The notes beneath the pieces are model-generated. The model was not told the DNA's origin. It saw nothing but the letters and a program-made list of their open reading frames with translations, and searched no databases. 64,000 nt of DNA from Azospirillum sp. OGB3. GTDB taxonomy: Bacteria; Pseudomonadota; Alphaproteobacteria; Azospirillales; Azospirillaceae. Shown one piece after another: positions 26,167 through 34,095 of the stretch. The stretch is taken from NCBI RefSeq assembly GCF_014192915.1, contig NZ_JACHYN010000024.1, positions 1 through 64,000 on the forward strand, read 5' to 3'. Position 1 is the stretch's first letter, and every line of letters starts with the position of its first letter. Both the position numbers and the translations under genes were made by a program.

Positions 26167-27300
26167 TCAGAGGATGGCCTCGATGTGGTGGCTGACGCGC
26201 TCGATGACGCGGTCCAAGGCGTTGCCCATCTTCGGGTAGAGCGGCAGCCGGAACAGCCGCGCGCTGATGTCCTGCGTTACCGGCAGGTCCCCGCACGCCC
26301 TGCCGAAGCGCTCTCCGGCAGGGGCGGAATGAAGCGGGACATAATGGAAGGGCGCGTGGATCTCGTCCTTCAGAAGGCGGGCGATCATCTCTTGGCGCGC
26401 CTCCAGGCTCGGCATCAGGAGGTAATAAAGATGGGCGTTGTGCGTGCAGTGCGGCGGCACGAAGGGAAGCCCCACACCACGACGCCGGTAGCCGGCGAAA
26501 GCAGCATCGTAGCGCGTCCAGTTTGCCATGCGCTCGGCCTGGATGACGTCGGAGCGCTCCAACTGGCCGTAAAGGAACGACGCGATCAGTTCGCCCGGCA
26601 AGTAGGAGGAGCCCACATCGACCCAGGTGTATTTGTCGACCTGCCCACGGAAGAACTGTTTCCGGTTGGTGCCCTTGTCACGGATGATCTCGGCCCGGTC
26701 GGCGTAGGTGCGATCCCGCAGAAGCAGGGCGCCGCCCTCTCCCGAAATGATGTTCTTGGTCTCGTGGAAACTGAAGGTCGCCAGGTCGCCGATGGCTCCG
26801 GCCGATTGCCCCCGGTATCTGGAGCCGAAGGCGTGCGCCGCGTCCTCGACCACGGCCAGGCCGTGACGGCGGGCAATGGCGCAGATCGCGTCCATCTCGG
26901 CCACCACGCCGGCGTAGTGGACCACGCAAATGGCCTTGGTGCGGGGGGTGATGGCGGCGTCGATCAAGGCCTCGTCGATGTTCAGGGTGTCGGGACGGAT
27001 GTCCACGAACACCGGCACGCCCCCCCGCAGCACGACGGCGTTCGCGGTCGAGACGAAGGTGAAGGACGGCATGATGACCTCGTCGCCCGGCCTGACGTCG
27101 AGGAGGATCGCGGCCATTTCCAACGCAGCCGTGCAGGAATGAGTCAGCAAGGCGGCCTGAGCGCCGGTGAACTCCGACAGCCAACCATGGCACAGGCGTG
27201 TGTAATGCCCATCCCCGGCCAACTGGCCGCGGTCAATGGCATCCCGTATCCGCTCGAGCTCGCGGCCTGCGGCAACGGGCAGATTGAAGGGAACCTTCAT
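26167..27300 (-). CDS. wecE: dTDP-4-amino-4,6-dideoxygalactose transaminase
   Basis: A 377-residue DegT/DnrJ/EryC1 aminotransferase that is alignable along its whole length with E. coli WecE: VPFNLPVAAGRELE at the start, TALEMAAILLDVRPGDEVI, PSFTFVSTANAVVLRG, RPDTLNIDEALID, HYAGVVAEMD, the PLP lysine Lys182 in SFHETKN and FFRGQVDKYTW. WecE uses PLP and glutamate to turn dTDP-4-keto-6-deoxyglucose into dTDP-Fuc4N. The keto-sugar would come from RfbA/RfbB in this window. No WecD acetyltransferase is present; the hexapeptide acyltransferase at 21743-22405 could take its place. The ATG at 27300 has GAGGA upstream. Confidence 0.93.
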   Translation of the reverse strand: MKVPFNLPVAAGRELERIRDAIDRGQLAGDGHYTRLCHGWLSEFTGAQAALLTHSCTAALEMAAILLDVRPGDEVIMPSFTFVSTANAVVLRGGVPVFVDIRPDTLNIDEALIDAAITPRTKAICVVHYAGVVAEMDAICAIARRHGLAVVEDAAHAFGSRYRGQSAGAIGDLATFSFHETKNIISGEGGALLLRDRTYADRAEIIRDKGTNRKQFFRGQVDKYTWVDVGSSYLPGELIASFLYGQLERSDVIQAERMANWTRYDAAFAGYRRRGVGLPFVPPHCTHNAHLYYLLMPSLEARQEMIARLLKDEIHAPFHYVPLHSAPAGERFGRACGDLPVTQDISARLFRLPLYPKMGNALDRVIERVSHHIEAIL

Positions 27301-27496
27301 CGGTTGAACATCCTCATCGCTGCCGCGCAGCAACGGGGACGGATTGCGGTTCCCTCCGTTGCTGTCATGGGCTCCGCGGCCACCCCGCGTTTCCCGTGTA
27401 TAGCTTGTCCCAGTGGGCGTTCCCACCTTTTCGAAAGCACTGTTGTTCGAGACGCCATGCCGACAATGCGCCGACGGTACGCCTCATCCGGCCGCA

Positions 27497-28285
27497 TCAG
27501 ACGACGTCGGCAAACCCCCTGCGGGTCTTCGTGAACCAGACGTAGCCCAGCCAGGCGATGACCCAGGCGGCCAGCATGGACAAGCCCCAATCAACCGGGG
27601 AGGGGATGCGGCCCCAGAACAGAAGGTCTTTCGACTGTTCCAGGATCGGGGTCAACGGATTGAGATGGATGAAGACGCGGAACCGCTCCGGCACCGCCGA
27701 CACCGGATAGAAGATTGGGCTGAGAAACATCAGCATCGTGATGCAGACGCCCACCACCTGCCGAATGTCGCGCAGGAACACGCCGGCCGAAGCCAGGAAC
27801 CAGGACAACCCCAGGGCTGTCAGGGACAACGGCGCGATGACCAGCGGCAGCAGCAACACGGTTGCCGGGGGCAGGCCCAGGAACAGCAGGTGGAACAGCA
27901 GCAGGATGACCAGCCCGATCGCGGCGTTGACGAGCGCCACCGCCAGAACGGTGACGGGTAGAATCTCCAACGGAAAGACCACCTTCTTGATATAGCTGGC
28001 GTTCTCCAGCAACAACCCGGGCGCGCGGCTGACGCAATCGGACAGGATCGTGAACAGAATGAGGCCGGAGAAGAGAAGCAGAGCGAATTGCGGGCTGCCG
28101 CTGTCGCCGGTTCCCCAGCGGGCCTGGAAGACCGTCGTGAAGACGAAGGTATAGACGCCCAGCATGAGCAAGGGGTTGATGACCGCCCACAGCATCCCCA
28201 GCAAGGACCCCCGGTAGCGTGCCGTCAGTTCCCGCTTGGCCAAACGCGCAATCAAGCGCCGGTGATGCCAGATGGTGCGGAACAT
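27497..28285 (-). CDS. wzm: ABC-2 type polysaccharide export permease
   Basis: A 262-residue Wzm-type permease of an ABC transporter that exports lipid-linked polysaccharide across the inner membrane. Features are LAKRELTARYRGSLLGMLWAVINPLLML at the N-terminal amphipathic region, six hydrophobic segments, FLRDIRQVVGV and the C-terminal NPLTPILEQSKDLL typical of the family. I start it at ATG 28285, which gives the usual length; the frame also has a TTG at 28345. The partner ATPase Wzt is not in this window, which is unusual because the two genes are normally adjacent. Confidence 0.9.
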   Translation of the reverse strand: MFRTIWHHRRLIARLAKRELTARYRGSLLGMLWAVINPLLMLGVYTFVFTTVFQARWGTGDSGSPQFALLLFSGLILFTILSDCVSRAPGLLLENASYIKKVVFPLEILPVTVLAVALVNAAIGLVILLLFHLLFLGLPPATVLLLPLVIAPLSLTALGLSWFLASAGVFLRDIRQVVGVCITMLMFLSPIFYPVSAVPERFRVFIHLNPLTPILEQSKDLLFWGRIPSPVDWGLSMLAAWVIAWLGYVWFTKTRRGFADVV

Positions 28286-28446
28286 GGCGGATGGACCGGC
28301 GCCGAACCCCGCGCCCAGAGGATTCGCAGAGGGCGTGCTCAACAAGTTTCAAAATTCCCTTGCTTCGGTGAGGGGACCATAGCGGTCGCCGCCATCCTGT
28401 TCAATCATGTTCCAAAACGGGCCCGGCCACGTTCCACGGACGGCCT

Positions 28447-29514
28447 TCAGCCTCCGGCCGCGTCCCGCAGAGCCCCGACCAGTTGTGGCGCGGTGACGGA
28501 CAGCGCGTAGCGCTCTTCGACCAGCCGCCGGCCCGCCGCCCCCATGCGGGTGCGCAAGTCCGGGTCGGCGGCCAGCCGGCCGAGGGCGTCGGCCCAGGCG
28601 TCTTCGCCGTCGGCGAGAAAGCCGTTCACCCCATGCCGCACGAGGATGGTGTTGACGCCGACCGGGGAGGCGACGACCGGCCGGCCGGCCGCCATGTACT
28701 GGATCAGCTTGTAGCCGCACTTGCCGCGTTCCCAGGGGCTGTCCGGCAGGGGCATGATGCCGATGTCGAAACGCCCCAATTCGCTGGTTTCGCTGTCCTC
28801 GCGCCAGGGCACGCAGTCCGCCGGCACCGGCAGGACGAGGTCCGAGGCCCCGATAACCCGCAGCCGCAGGGCCGGCCCGAGACGGGCGAGCGCTCCGCCG
28901 ACCATGCCGAGATAGCGCGCTGTGGATGGCGAGCCGATCCATCCCACGGTCGTCAGGCCGGCTTCGCCGGGGAAGGGAAGCAGCGGATAGCGCTCGGGCT
29001 CCACCACCGTCGGCAGGAGGCGGACATCGCGACAGCCGGCACCGCGCGCCCAATCGGCGAGGTAGGGGTTGCCGGCCAGAACGATCCGCGCGTTGCGGGC
29101 GAGCGTCGCGAACTTGCCGCCGAGCAGAGCCCGCACCGGTGCCAGCCGGTGGCCGGCGTAGCGCTCGAACCAAGCGTCGTCGATGTCCATGACGTAAGGG
29201 ATGCGGCCAAGCCCCGCCGCGGCCTCCGCCTTGAAGGGCAACCAGGGCAAGGCTTCCTTTTCCAGCCACACCACGTCGTGGCGCCGCACACCCCGGAGAA
29301 CCGCCAAGCGCCGGGCATAGGCCGCGGCGATGCGCGCCCGGTCGGCAGGCTCGCCACCATAAAGCCTGCGCAGGTAATCGTCGTCGAGCAATGGGGCTTC
29401 GGCCACCTGGAGGCCCGCGTCGCGCAGGGCCGGCAGATAAGCGAGGAAGCGCAGACGGCTGCTCGCGCCCAACCGGCCGTAGCGGGTGAGCATCAGAACC
29501 GAGGGACCGGTCAC
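28447..29514 (-). CDS. GT4-family glycosyltransferase
   Basis: A 355-residue GT-B glycosyltransferase. The N-terminal half begins VTGPSVLMLTRYGRLGASSRLR and contains VVWLEKEALPWLP. The second half has TVGWIGSPSTARYLG, the middle-strand GRFDIGIMPLPDSPWERGKCGYKLIQYMA and GRPVVASPVGVN of the donor site, and a C-terminal ALRDAAG. The Glu residues of the usual E-x7-E motif are replaced by the WERGKCGYKLIQY form seen in a GT4 subgroup. I chose GTG 29514 because the domain starts immediately after; ATG 29493 is possible. It is read towards wzm, 162 bases downstream, after repA and one iteron. Confidence 0.8.
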   Translation of the reverse strand: MTGPSVLMLTRYGRLGASSRLRFLAYLPALRDAGLQVAEAPLLDDDYLRRLYGGEPADRARIAAAYARRLAVLRGVRRHDVVWLEKEALPWLPFKAEAAAGLGRIPYVMDIDDAWFERYAGHRLAPVRALLGGKFATLARNARIVLAGNPYLADWARGAGCRDVRLLPTVVEPERYPLLPFPGEAGLTTVGWIGSPSTARYLGMVGGALARLGPALRLRVIGASDLVLPVPADCVPWREDSETSELGRFDIGIMPLPDSPWERGKCGYKLIQYMAAGRPVVASPVGVNTILVRHGVNGFLADGEDAWADALGRLAADPDLRTRMGAAGRRLVEERYALSVTAPQLVGALRDAAGG

Positions 29515-29656
29515 CGCGACCGACCCGGGTGTCGTCCGTTCCGTTGGGCGCAACGCTTTGCCGTCATCTGGTTCGGCCTGTTGGGAGGCGGCCGGAAAGC
29601 CCGGTGAAAGCCGACGGTGGAAGGCTCGTCGTGACCGGGCGGACAGGAAGGACGCT

Positions 29657-29671
29657 TGGAGTCTTGTCGCG
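29657..29671 (-). repeat. Iteron copy downstream of repA
   Basis: On the minus strand the 15-mer CGCGACAAGACTCCA lies 16 bases beyond the repA stop. It is identical to the copy at 31067-31081, so repA is bracketed by iterons. Confidence 0.8.
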
Positions 29672-29687
29672 TCCCTCCGCAGTGGGG

Positions 29688-30626
29688 TCAGCGCATGAGC
29701 TGCGTCATCTTGCGTTCCGGAATCGGCGGAGGCGAGGGGTGCAGGAGAAGCCCATGCTCCTCCACCTCGACCCGTGCATCGGGATAGACCGCGAGCGCCA
29801 GTTGCAGCGCCTCGATGAAGCGCTTCCGGAAATCGCGCAGCCGGGCGTAGCCGGCGCCGAACTGCTCGAACACCGCCGGCCAGGTGATGGTCGTGGCCTT
29901 GTTCAGGCTGTGCAGCCGGTAGGCCAGCCAGATGTAGATGTCGATGCTCGTGCTGTTGTTCTGGATGTGCCGCAGCGCCGGCTCCCAAATGGGCACCGGA
30001 TGGGCCTTCAGTTCGCGGAAAAAGGCTTCGGAGAGGAGGACGCGGTCTTCCCACAGCGTGCCTTGCGGCGAATTGTGTTCCGACGAGAAATGGATGCCGC
30101 CCTTGACGATCGAGTCCTTCTCGAAGCCCAGGCTGTTGGCGTCCTCCCAGGCGAAGGTCAGATTGCAGGCGGCGATGCGCGACGCCTGTTCTCGGATGTC
30201 GCGATAGGTTTGCCCGCCCACCGACAACCCCATGCGGTCCAGCCAATCGTGCATGCTGCGCCCCAGCTCGACCTCGCGGCTGTCGGTCTGGAGGGCACGG
30301 GTTTGCAGATAGAGCAGGATCATCCGCGCCCGGCTTCCGTACGGAACGCCGTAGAGCTTGAAACCACCGCCGCGCACCGGCAGTCGACCGGGCTCGATCA
30401 GCAGACGAATCCGGTGACCGCGCCGCTCCCAGGGTTGGTCGTCGGGCAAACGGCGATGGGGAAGGGCGGTCAAGGCAAAACCTGAATAGGTAATGCCAAG
30501 CTCCTGCCGTTCCTCTTCCAAGACCGCCGCAGCGATGTCGACCAGCGAGCGCTGCTCCGGATCGCTCTGGAGTGCTTTCGCCTGCTCGCGGCCCACCTGA
30601 CTGATCAGGCGATGCAACTGGCCCAT
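29688..30626 (-). CDS. repA: Plasmid replication initiator RepA
   Basis: A 312-residue protein of the plasmid-encoded RepA family (PF04796) found on plasmids of Rhodospirillales, acetic acid bacteria and sphingomonads. Characteristic blocks are ALPHRRLPDDQPWERR, IEPGRLPVRGG, YGVPYGSRARMILLYLQT, SREVELGRSMHDWLDRMGLSVGG, PVPIWEPALRHI, SIDIYIWLAYRLH and LALAVYPDARVEVEEHGLLL. It would bind the iterons next to it and recruit DnaA and helicase to start replication. ATG 30626 (MGQLHRL) is the usual family start; the frame extends to a TTG at 30659. No parA or parB is visible nearby. Iterons on both sides suggest self-control of copy number. Confidence 0.9.
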   Translation of the reverse strand: MGQLHRLISQVGREQAKALQSDPEQRSLVDIAAAVLEEERQELGITYSGFALTALPHRRLPDDQPWERRGHRIRLLIEPGRLPVRGGGFKLYGVPYGSRARMILLYLQTRALQTDSREVELGRSMHDWLDRMGLSVGGQTYRDIREQASRIAACNLTFAWEDANSLGFEKDSIVKGGIHFSSEHNSPQGTLWEDRVLLSEAFFRELKAHPVPIWEPALRHIQNNSTSIDIYIWLAYRLHSLNKATTITWPAVFEQFGAGYARLRDFRKRFIEALQLALAVYPDARVEVEEHGLLLHPSPPPIPERKMTQLMR

Positions 30627-30702
30627 AGCGCGCTGTTCTCGCCGTTTGTTCCAGGTCAACTTAGGTTTCGATCCATAACACGGCAGGTTGATGGCGGCAA
30701 TT

Positions 30703-30879
30703 TGGAATCTTGTCGCGCAGACTATTTGTAAGGTTACTAGATTTACCTATTTGTTTGAGCGACAAGACTCCAGTAGAGAATCGCGAGTCGCGCGACAAGA
30801 GTCCAGGAATCCCGCGACAACATTCCAGTGGATAACCCGTTCCACCTGTGGAAGCTTGGGGTGACGCGACAAAACTCCA
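30703..30879. repeat. Iteron cluster, five 15-bp copies
   Basis: Copies at 30703-30717 (minus strand), 30758-30772, 30791-30805, 30813-30827 and 30865-30879 (plus strand). The shared core is GCGACAA followed by three variable bases and TCCA, with differences mainly at positions 9-11. Confidence 0.88.
30827..30835 (-). promoter_or_regulatory. DnaA box candidate
   Basis: TTATCCACT on the minus strand, eight of nine matches to the TTATCCACA consensus. It abuts the iteron ending at 30827. Confidence 0.55.
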
Positions 30880-30925
30880 GATTTCGCCTTGCGAATCGTG
30901 GGTTTGCAGCGAATCGGGGATGACG

Positions 30926-30944
30926 CGAGTCGCCGGGCGACTCG
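30926..30944. other. Perfect hairpin in the origin region
   Basis: CGAGTCGC / GCGACTCG with a CGG loop. It could be a terminator for the gene ending at 31110 or a structural part of the origin. There is no T-run. Confidence 0.4.
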
Positions 30945-31066
30945 TCCCGGCCATGATTCCGCCATTGCCAGGCCCTGGCTTGGACGTGGCGGGGGGCGTT
31001 TCCCATGCGGCGACGCGGTCGGAGGGATGGAGGGGAGCCGGCCGGGCGCGACGGATCGGATGGGGG

Positions 31067-31081
31067 CGCGACAAGACTCCA
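31067..31081 (+). repeat. Distal iteron copy
   Basis: CGCGACAAGACTCCA, an exact match to the inverted copy past the repA stop. It lies 188 bases beyond the main cluster, next to the stop codon of the UDP-xylose synthase gene. Confidence 0.82.
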
Positions 31082-31109
31082 ACCTCGCGGAGCCCGCCCG
31101 TGCCCGGTG

Positions 31110-32069
31110 TCAGGTGAAGAAGCGGCGGCGGAAATCGTCGATCGTGCGCGCCAGCCCGTCGCGCAGCGGCACCGCCGGTTCCCAGCCGAGCAGGGCCTTG
31201 GCCTTGGCGATGTCGGGGCGGCGCTGCCGGGGATCGTCCTGGGGCAGCGGGCGGTGTTCGATGGCCGAGCGCGAGCCGGTCAGCGCGATCACCTGCTCGG
31301 CGAGTTCCAGCATGGTGAATTCGCCGGGGTTGCCGATGTTGATCGGGCCGGTGATGGCGGCGTCGGAGTCCATCAGCCGCAGCATGCCGTCGATCAGGTC
31401 GTCGACGTAGCAGAAGGACCGCGTCTGCGCGCCGTCGCCGTAGACGGTGATCGGCTCGCCCCGCAGCGCCTGCATGATGAAGTTGGAAACGACGCGGCCG
31501 TCGTTGGGGTGCATCCGTGGCCCGTAGGTGTTGAAGATGCGCATCACCTTGATCGCCAGCCGATGCTGGCGATGGTAGTCGAAGAACAGCGTCTCGGCGC
31601 AGCGCTTGCCCTCGTCGTAGCAGGACCGCGGGCCGATGGGGTTGACGTTGCCCCAATACTCCTCCGGCTGGGGGTGGACGGCGGGGTCGCCGTAGACCTC
31701 GCTGGTCGAGGCCTGGAGGATGCGGGCGTTCAGCCGCTTGGCCAGCCCCAGCATGTTGATGGCGCCGTGCACGCTGGTCTTTGTCGTCTGCACGGGGTCG
31801 TGCTGGTAATGGACCGGCGAGGCCGGGCAGGCGAGGTTGTAGATCTCGTCCACCTCGACATAGAGTGGAAAGGTGACGTCGTGCCGGATCGCCTCGAAGT
31901 TCGGCTTGTTCAGCAGATGGGCGATGTTCGTGCGCGAGCCGGTGAAGTAGTTGTCCACGCACACCACCTCGTCGCCGCGCGCGAGGAGGCGCTCGCACAG
32001 GTGCGAGCCGAGGAAGCCGGCGCCACCGGTCACCAGGACGCGTCGATTGTAGCTGCGGATTCCGGCCAT
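31110..32069 (-). CDS. uxs: UDP-glucuronate decarboxylase (UDP-xylose synthase)
   Basis: A 319-residue extended SDR. It has the NAD loop GGAGFLGSHL, VDNYFTGSRTNI, IYNLACPASPVHYQ, the catalytic ASTSEVYGDP with YDEGKRCAE, and RIFNTYGPRMHPNDGRVVSNF, a combination specific to UDP-xylose synthases. The reaction makes UDP-xylose from UDP-glucuronate in the cytoplasm. A strong AGGAGG precedes the ATG. The UDP-glucose dehydrogenase that would supply UDP-glucuronate is not in the window. It sits 121 bases downstream of cysNC on the same strand. Confidence 0.93.
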   Translation of the reverse strand: MAGIRSYNRRVLVTGGAGFLGSHLCERLLARGDEVVCVDNYFTGSRTNIAHLLNKPNFEAIRHDVTFPLYVEVDEIYNLACPASPVHYQHDPVQTTKTSVHGAINMLGLAKRLNARILQASTSEVYGDPAVHPQPEEYWGNVNPIGPRSCYDEGKRCAETLFFDYHRQHRLAIKVMRIFNTYGPRMHPNDGRVVSNFIMQALRGEPITVYGDGAQTRSFCYVDDLIDGMLRLMDSDAAITGPINIGNPGEFTMLELAEQVIALTGSRSAIEHRPLPQDDPRQRRPDIAKAKALLGWEPAVPLRDGLARTIDDFRRRFFT

Positions 32070-32190
32070 GCTGTCCTCCTGGGCGACGGTTCTCTGGCAA
32101 TGCTTTTCCGGGCGGTTCGGCCCCTGGGGGAGGAATGCGCGCGCCGGTGGCTGGATGTCCAGAGATTTGGGGGCGCGTGCGCGCTGCCGA

Positions 32191-34095
32191 TCAGATGCCG
32201 AGAACGCCCCGCGCGCGCAGGTCCTCCACCACCCGTGCGGCGAGCGCGTCGGCGTCCTCCGTCGTGGTGTCGAGCCGCAGGTCCGGCGTCTCCGGCCGTT
32301 CGTAAGGGGAATCGACGCCGGTGAAGTTGCGCAGGCTCCCGGCCTGGGCCTTGGCGTAGAGCCCCTTGGGGTCGCGCCTCACGCACTCTTCCAACGGCGT
32401 GTCCACGAACACTTCTAGGAACTGCCCTTCCGGGAACAGGGCCCGCAGGGCCTCCCGCTCGGCCCGGAAGGGAGCAATGAAGGCGCAGAGCACGATCAGC
32501 CCGGCCTCCGCCATCAGCTTCGCCACCTCCCCCACGCGCCGGATGTTCTCGACCCGGTCGGCGTCGGTGAAGCCGAGGTCGCGGTTGAGCCCCAGCCGGA
32601 CGTTGTCTCCGTCCAGCATCATGGTGTGGTGGCCGAGTGCGTGCAGCTGCCGCTCCAGCCGGTTGGCGACGGTGGACTTGCCGGCCCCTGACAGGCCGGT
32701 GAACCACAGGACCGCCGGGCGCTGCCCCTTGGCCGCGGCACGCTCCGCCGCCGAGACGGCCAACTCCTGGCGGTGCAGGTTGGCGGCGCGGCGCAGCGGG
32801 TGCAGGATCATCCCGGCGCCGACGGTCCGGTTGGAGAAGCGGTCCACCAGGATGAAGGAGCCGGTGTGACGGTTGGCCGCGTAGGCGTCGAAGGCTATGG
32901 GCGCCGCCGTGGACAGGTTGCACAGGCCGACCGCGTTCATGACCAGCGTCGCGGCGGCGGTGTGCTCCAGCGTTTCCACATTCACCGCGTGGCGCAGCGC
33001 GGTGACGGTCGCCGGCATCCAGCGCGCGCCGACCCGCATCAGGTAGGAGCGGCCGGGGATCAGCGGCTCCTCGGCCATCCACAGCAGGTGCGCGGCGAAC
33101 TGGTCGGCCACCTCCGGCGACGCGCCCGCGTCGTCCTCCGCGCCGGCCAGCAGGTCGCCGCGCGCAGCGTCCACCGCCTCCTCCAGCGTCACGGTCACCG
33201 CGTCGCCAGCCCGCGCCAGCGGCCGGTCGCCGTCGAAGGTGACGACGCGGGCGACCCGCGCGCGCCGCCCCGACGGCCACACCGTCACCGCGTCACCCGG
33301 CGCCAGCCGGCCTGACAGCAGAGTCCCGGACAGGCCGCGGAAGTCCGCATTCGGACGGTTCACCCATTCCACCAGGAAGCGCAACGGCCCGGCGAGCGCG
33401 TCCCCATCCTCGACCGCCGCCGTTTCCAGATGCTCCAGCAGGGCGGGGCCCCGATACCAGTCCATGGCGGCGGAGCGGTGGACGACGTTGTCGCCGCGTC
33501 GCGCCGACAGCGGGATCGCCGTCACCGTGGCGAAGCCGAGCGGGGCGGCGAAATCCGCAAAGTCCTGCGCGATGGCGGTGAAGACCGCCTCCTCGCAGCC
33601 GGCCAGATCCATCTTGTTGATCGCCAGCACGACGTGGCGGATGCCCATCAGGGAGCAGACGACGGCGTGGCGGCGCGTCTGCGTCAGCAGGCCCTTGCGC
33701 GCATCGACCAGCAGCACCGCGAGGGCGGCGGTGGAGGCGGCGGTGGCCATGTTGCGGGTGTACTGCTCGTGCCCCGGCGCGTCGGCGACAATGAAGCTGC
33801 GCCGGTCGGTGGCGAAGAAGCGGTGGGCGACGTCGATGGTGATCCCCTGCTCGCGCTCGGCCTCCAGCCCGTCCACCAGCAGCGAGAAGTCGATCCCGCC
33901 CTCCTCGTCGGTGCGGCCGCGGCTGTCGCGCAGCACCTGCGCCAGCTGGTCGTCGGGCACCAGCCCGGCGTCGTGCAGCAGCCGGCCGATCAGCGTGGAC
34001 TTGCCGTCGTCCACCGACCCGCAGGTCAGGAAGCGCAGAAGTCCCCGCGAGGGAGTGGACGTGGATGCGGGATTGTGTCCGGTGCCGGCGCTCAT
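32191..34095 (-). CDS. cysNC: Bifunctional sulfate adenylyltransferase subunit 1 / APS kinase
   Basis: A 634-residue CysN-CysC fusion, the NodQ arrangement. The CysN half has the GTPase P-loop GSVDDGKSTL (about residues 27-36), DAPGHEQY and NKMDLAG. The CysC half starts near residue 460 with WFTGLSGAGKSTVA, LDGDNVRLGLNRDLGF and FVDTPLEEC. CysN with CysD makes APS from sulfate and ATP; the kinase half makes PAPS, the donor for sulfation or for sulfate reduction. The TGA of cysD overlaps its ATG by one base. The location in a polysaccharide locus suggests a glycan role, but no sulfotransferase is visible here, so cysteine supply remains possible. Confidence 0.95.
   Translation of the reverse strand: MSAGTGHNPASTSTPSRGLLRFLTCGSVDDGKSTLIGRLLHDAGLVPDDQLAQVLRDSRGRTDEEGGIDFSLLVDGLEAEREQGITIDVAHRFFATDRRSFIVADAPGHEQYTRNMATAASTAALAVLLVDARKGLLTQTRRHAVVCSLMGIRHVVLAINKMDLAGCEEAVFTAIAQDFADFAAPLGFATVTAIPLSARRGDNVVHRSAAMDWYRGPALLEHLETAAVEDGDALAGPLRFLVEWVNRPNADFRGLSGTLLSGRLAPGDAVTVWPSGRRARVARVVTFDGDRPLARAGDAVTVTLEEAVDAARGDLLAGAEDDAGASPEVADQFAAHLLWMAEEPLIPGRSYLMRVGARWMPATVTALRHAVNVETLEHTAAATLVMNAVGLCNLSTAAPIAFDAYAANRHTGSFILVDRFSNRTVGAGMILHPLRRAANLHRQELAVSAAERAAAKGQRPAVLWFTGLSGAGKSTVANRLERQLHALGHHTMMLDGDNVRLGLNRDLGFTDADRVENIRRVGEVAKLMAEAGLIVLCAFIAPFRAEREALRALFPEGQFLEVFVDTPLEECVRRDPKGLYAKAQAGSLRNFTGVDSPYERPETPDLRLDTTTEDADALAARVVEDLRARGVLGI

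Larger units (their letters stand above)
30661..31109. other. Probable vegetative replication origin (oriV)
   Basis: A 449-base gene-free region between repA and the UDP-xylose synthase gene. It contains six of the seven copies of the 15-bp iteron CGCGACAAGACTCCA, an AT-rich tract at 30721-30757 that could be the unwinding element, and a DnaA-like box TTATCCACT. The iterons at 30758, 30791 and 30813 are 33 and 22 bases apart, close to whole helical turns. The right half (30890-31060) is GC-rich and carries a hairpin at 30926-30944 and no gene. Iteron binding by RepA is inferred from the arrangement. Confidence 0.85.

Noticed and set aside
30661..31109. Riboswitch or small RNA in the origin region
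   Set aside because: The repeated 15-mers, DnaA-like box and repA adjacency explain the structure; no RNA family pattern was recognised.
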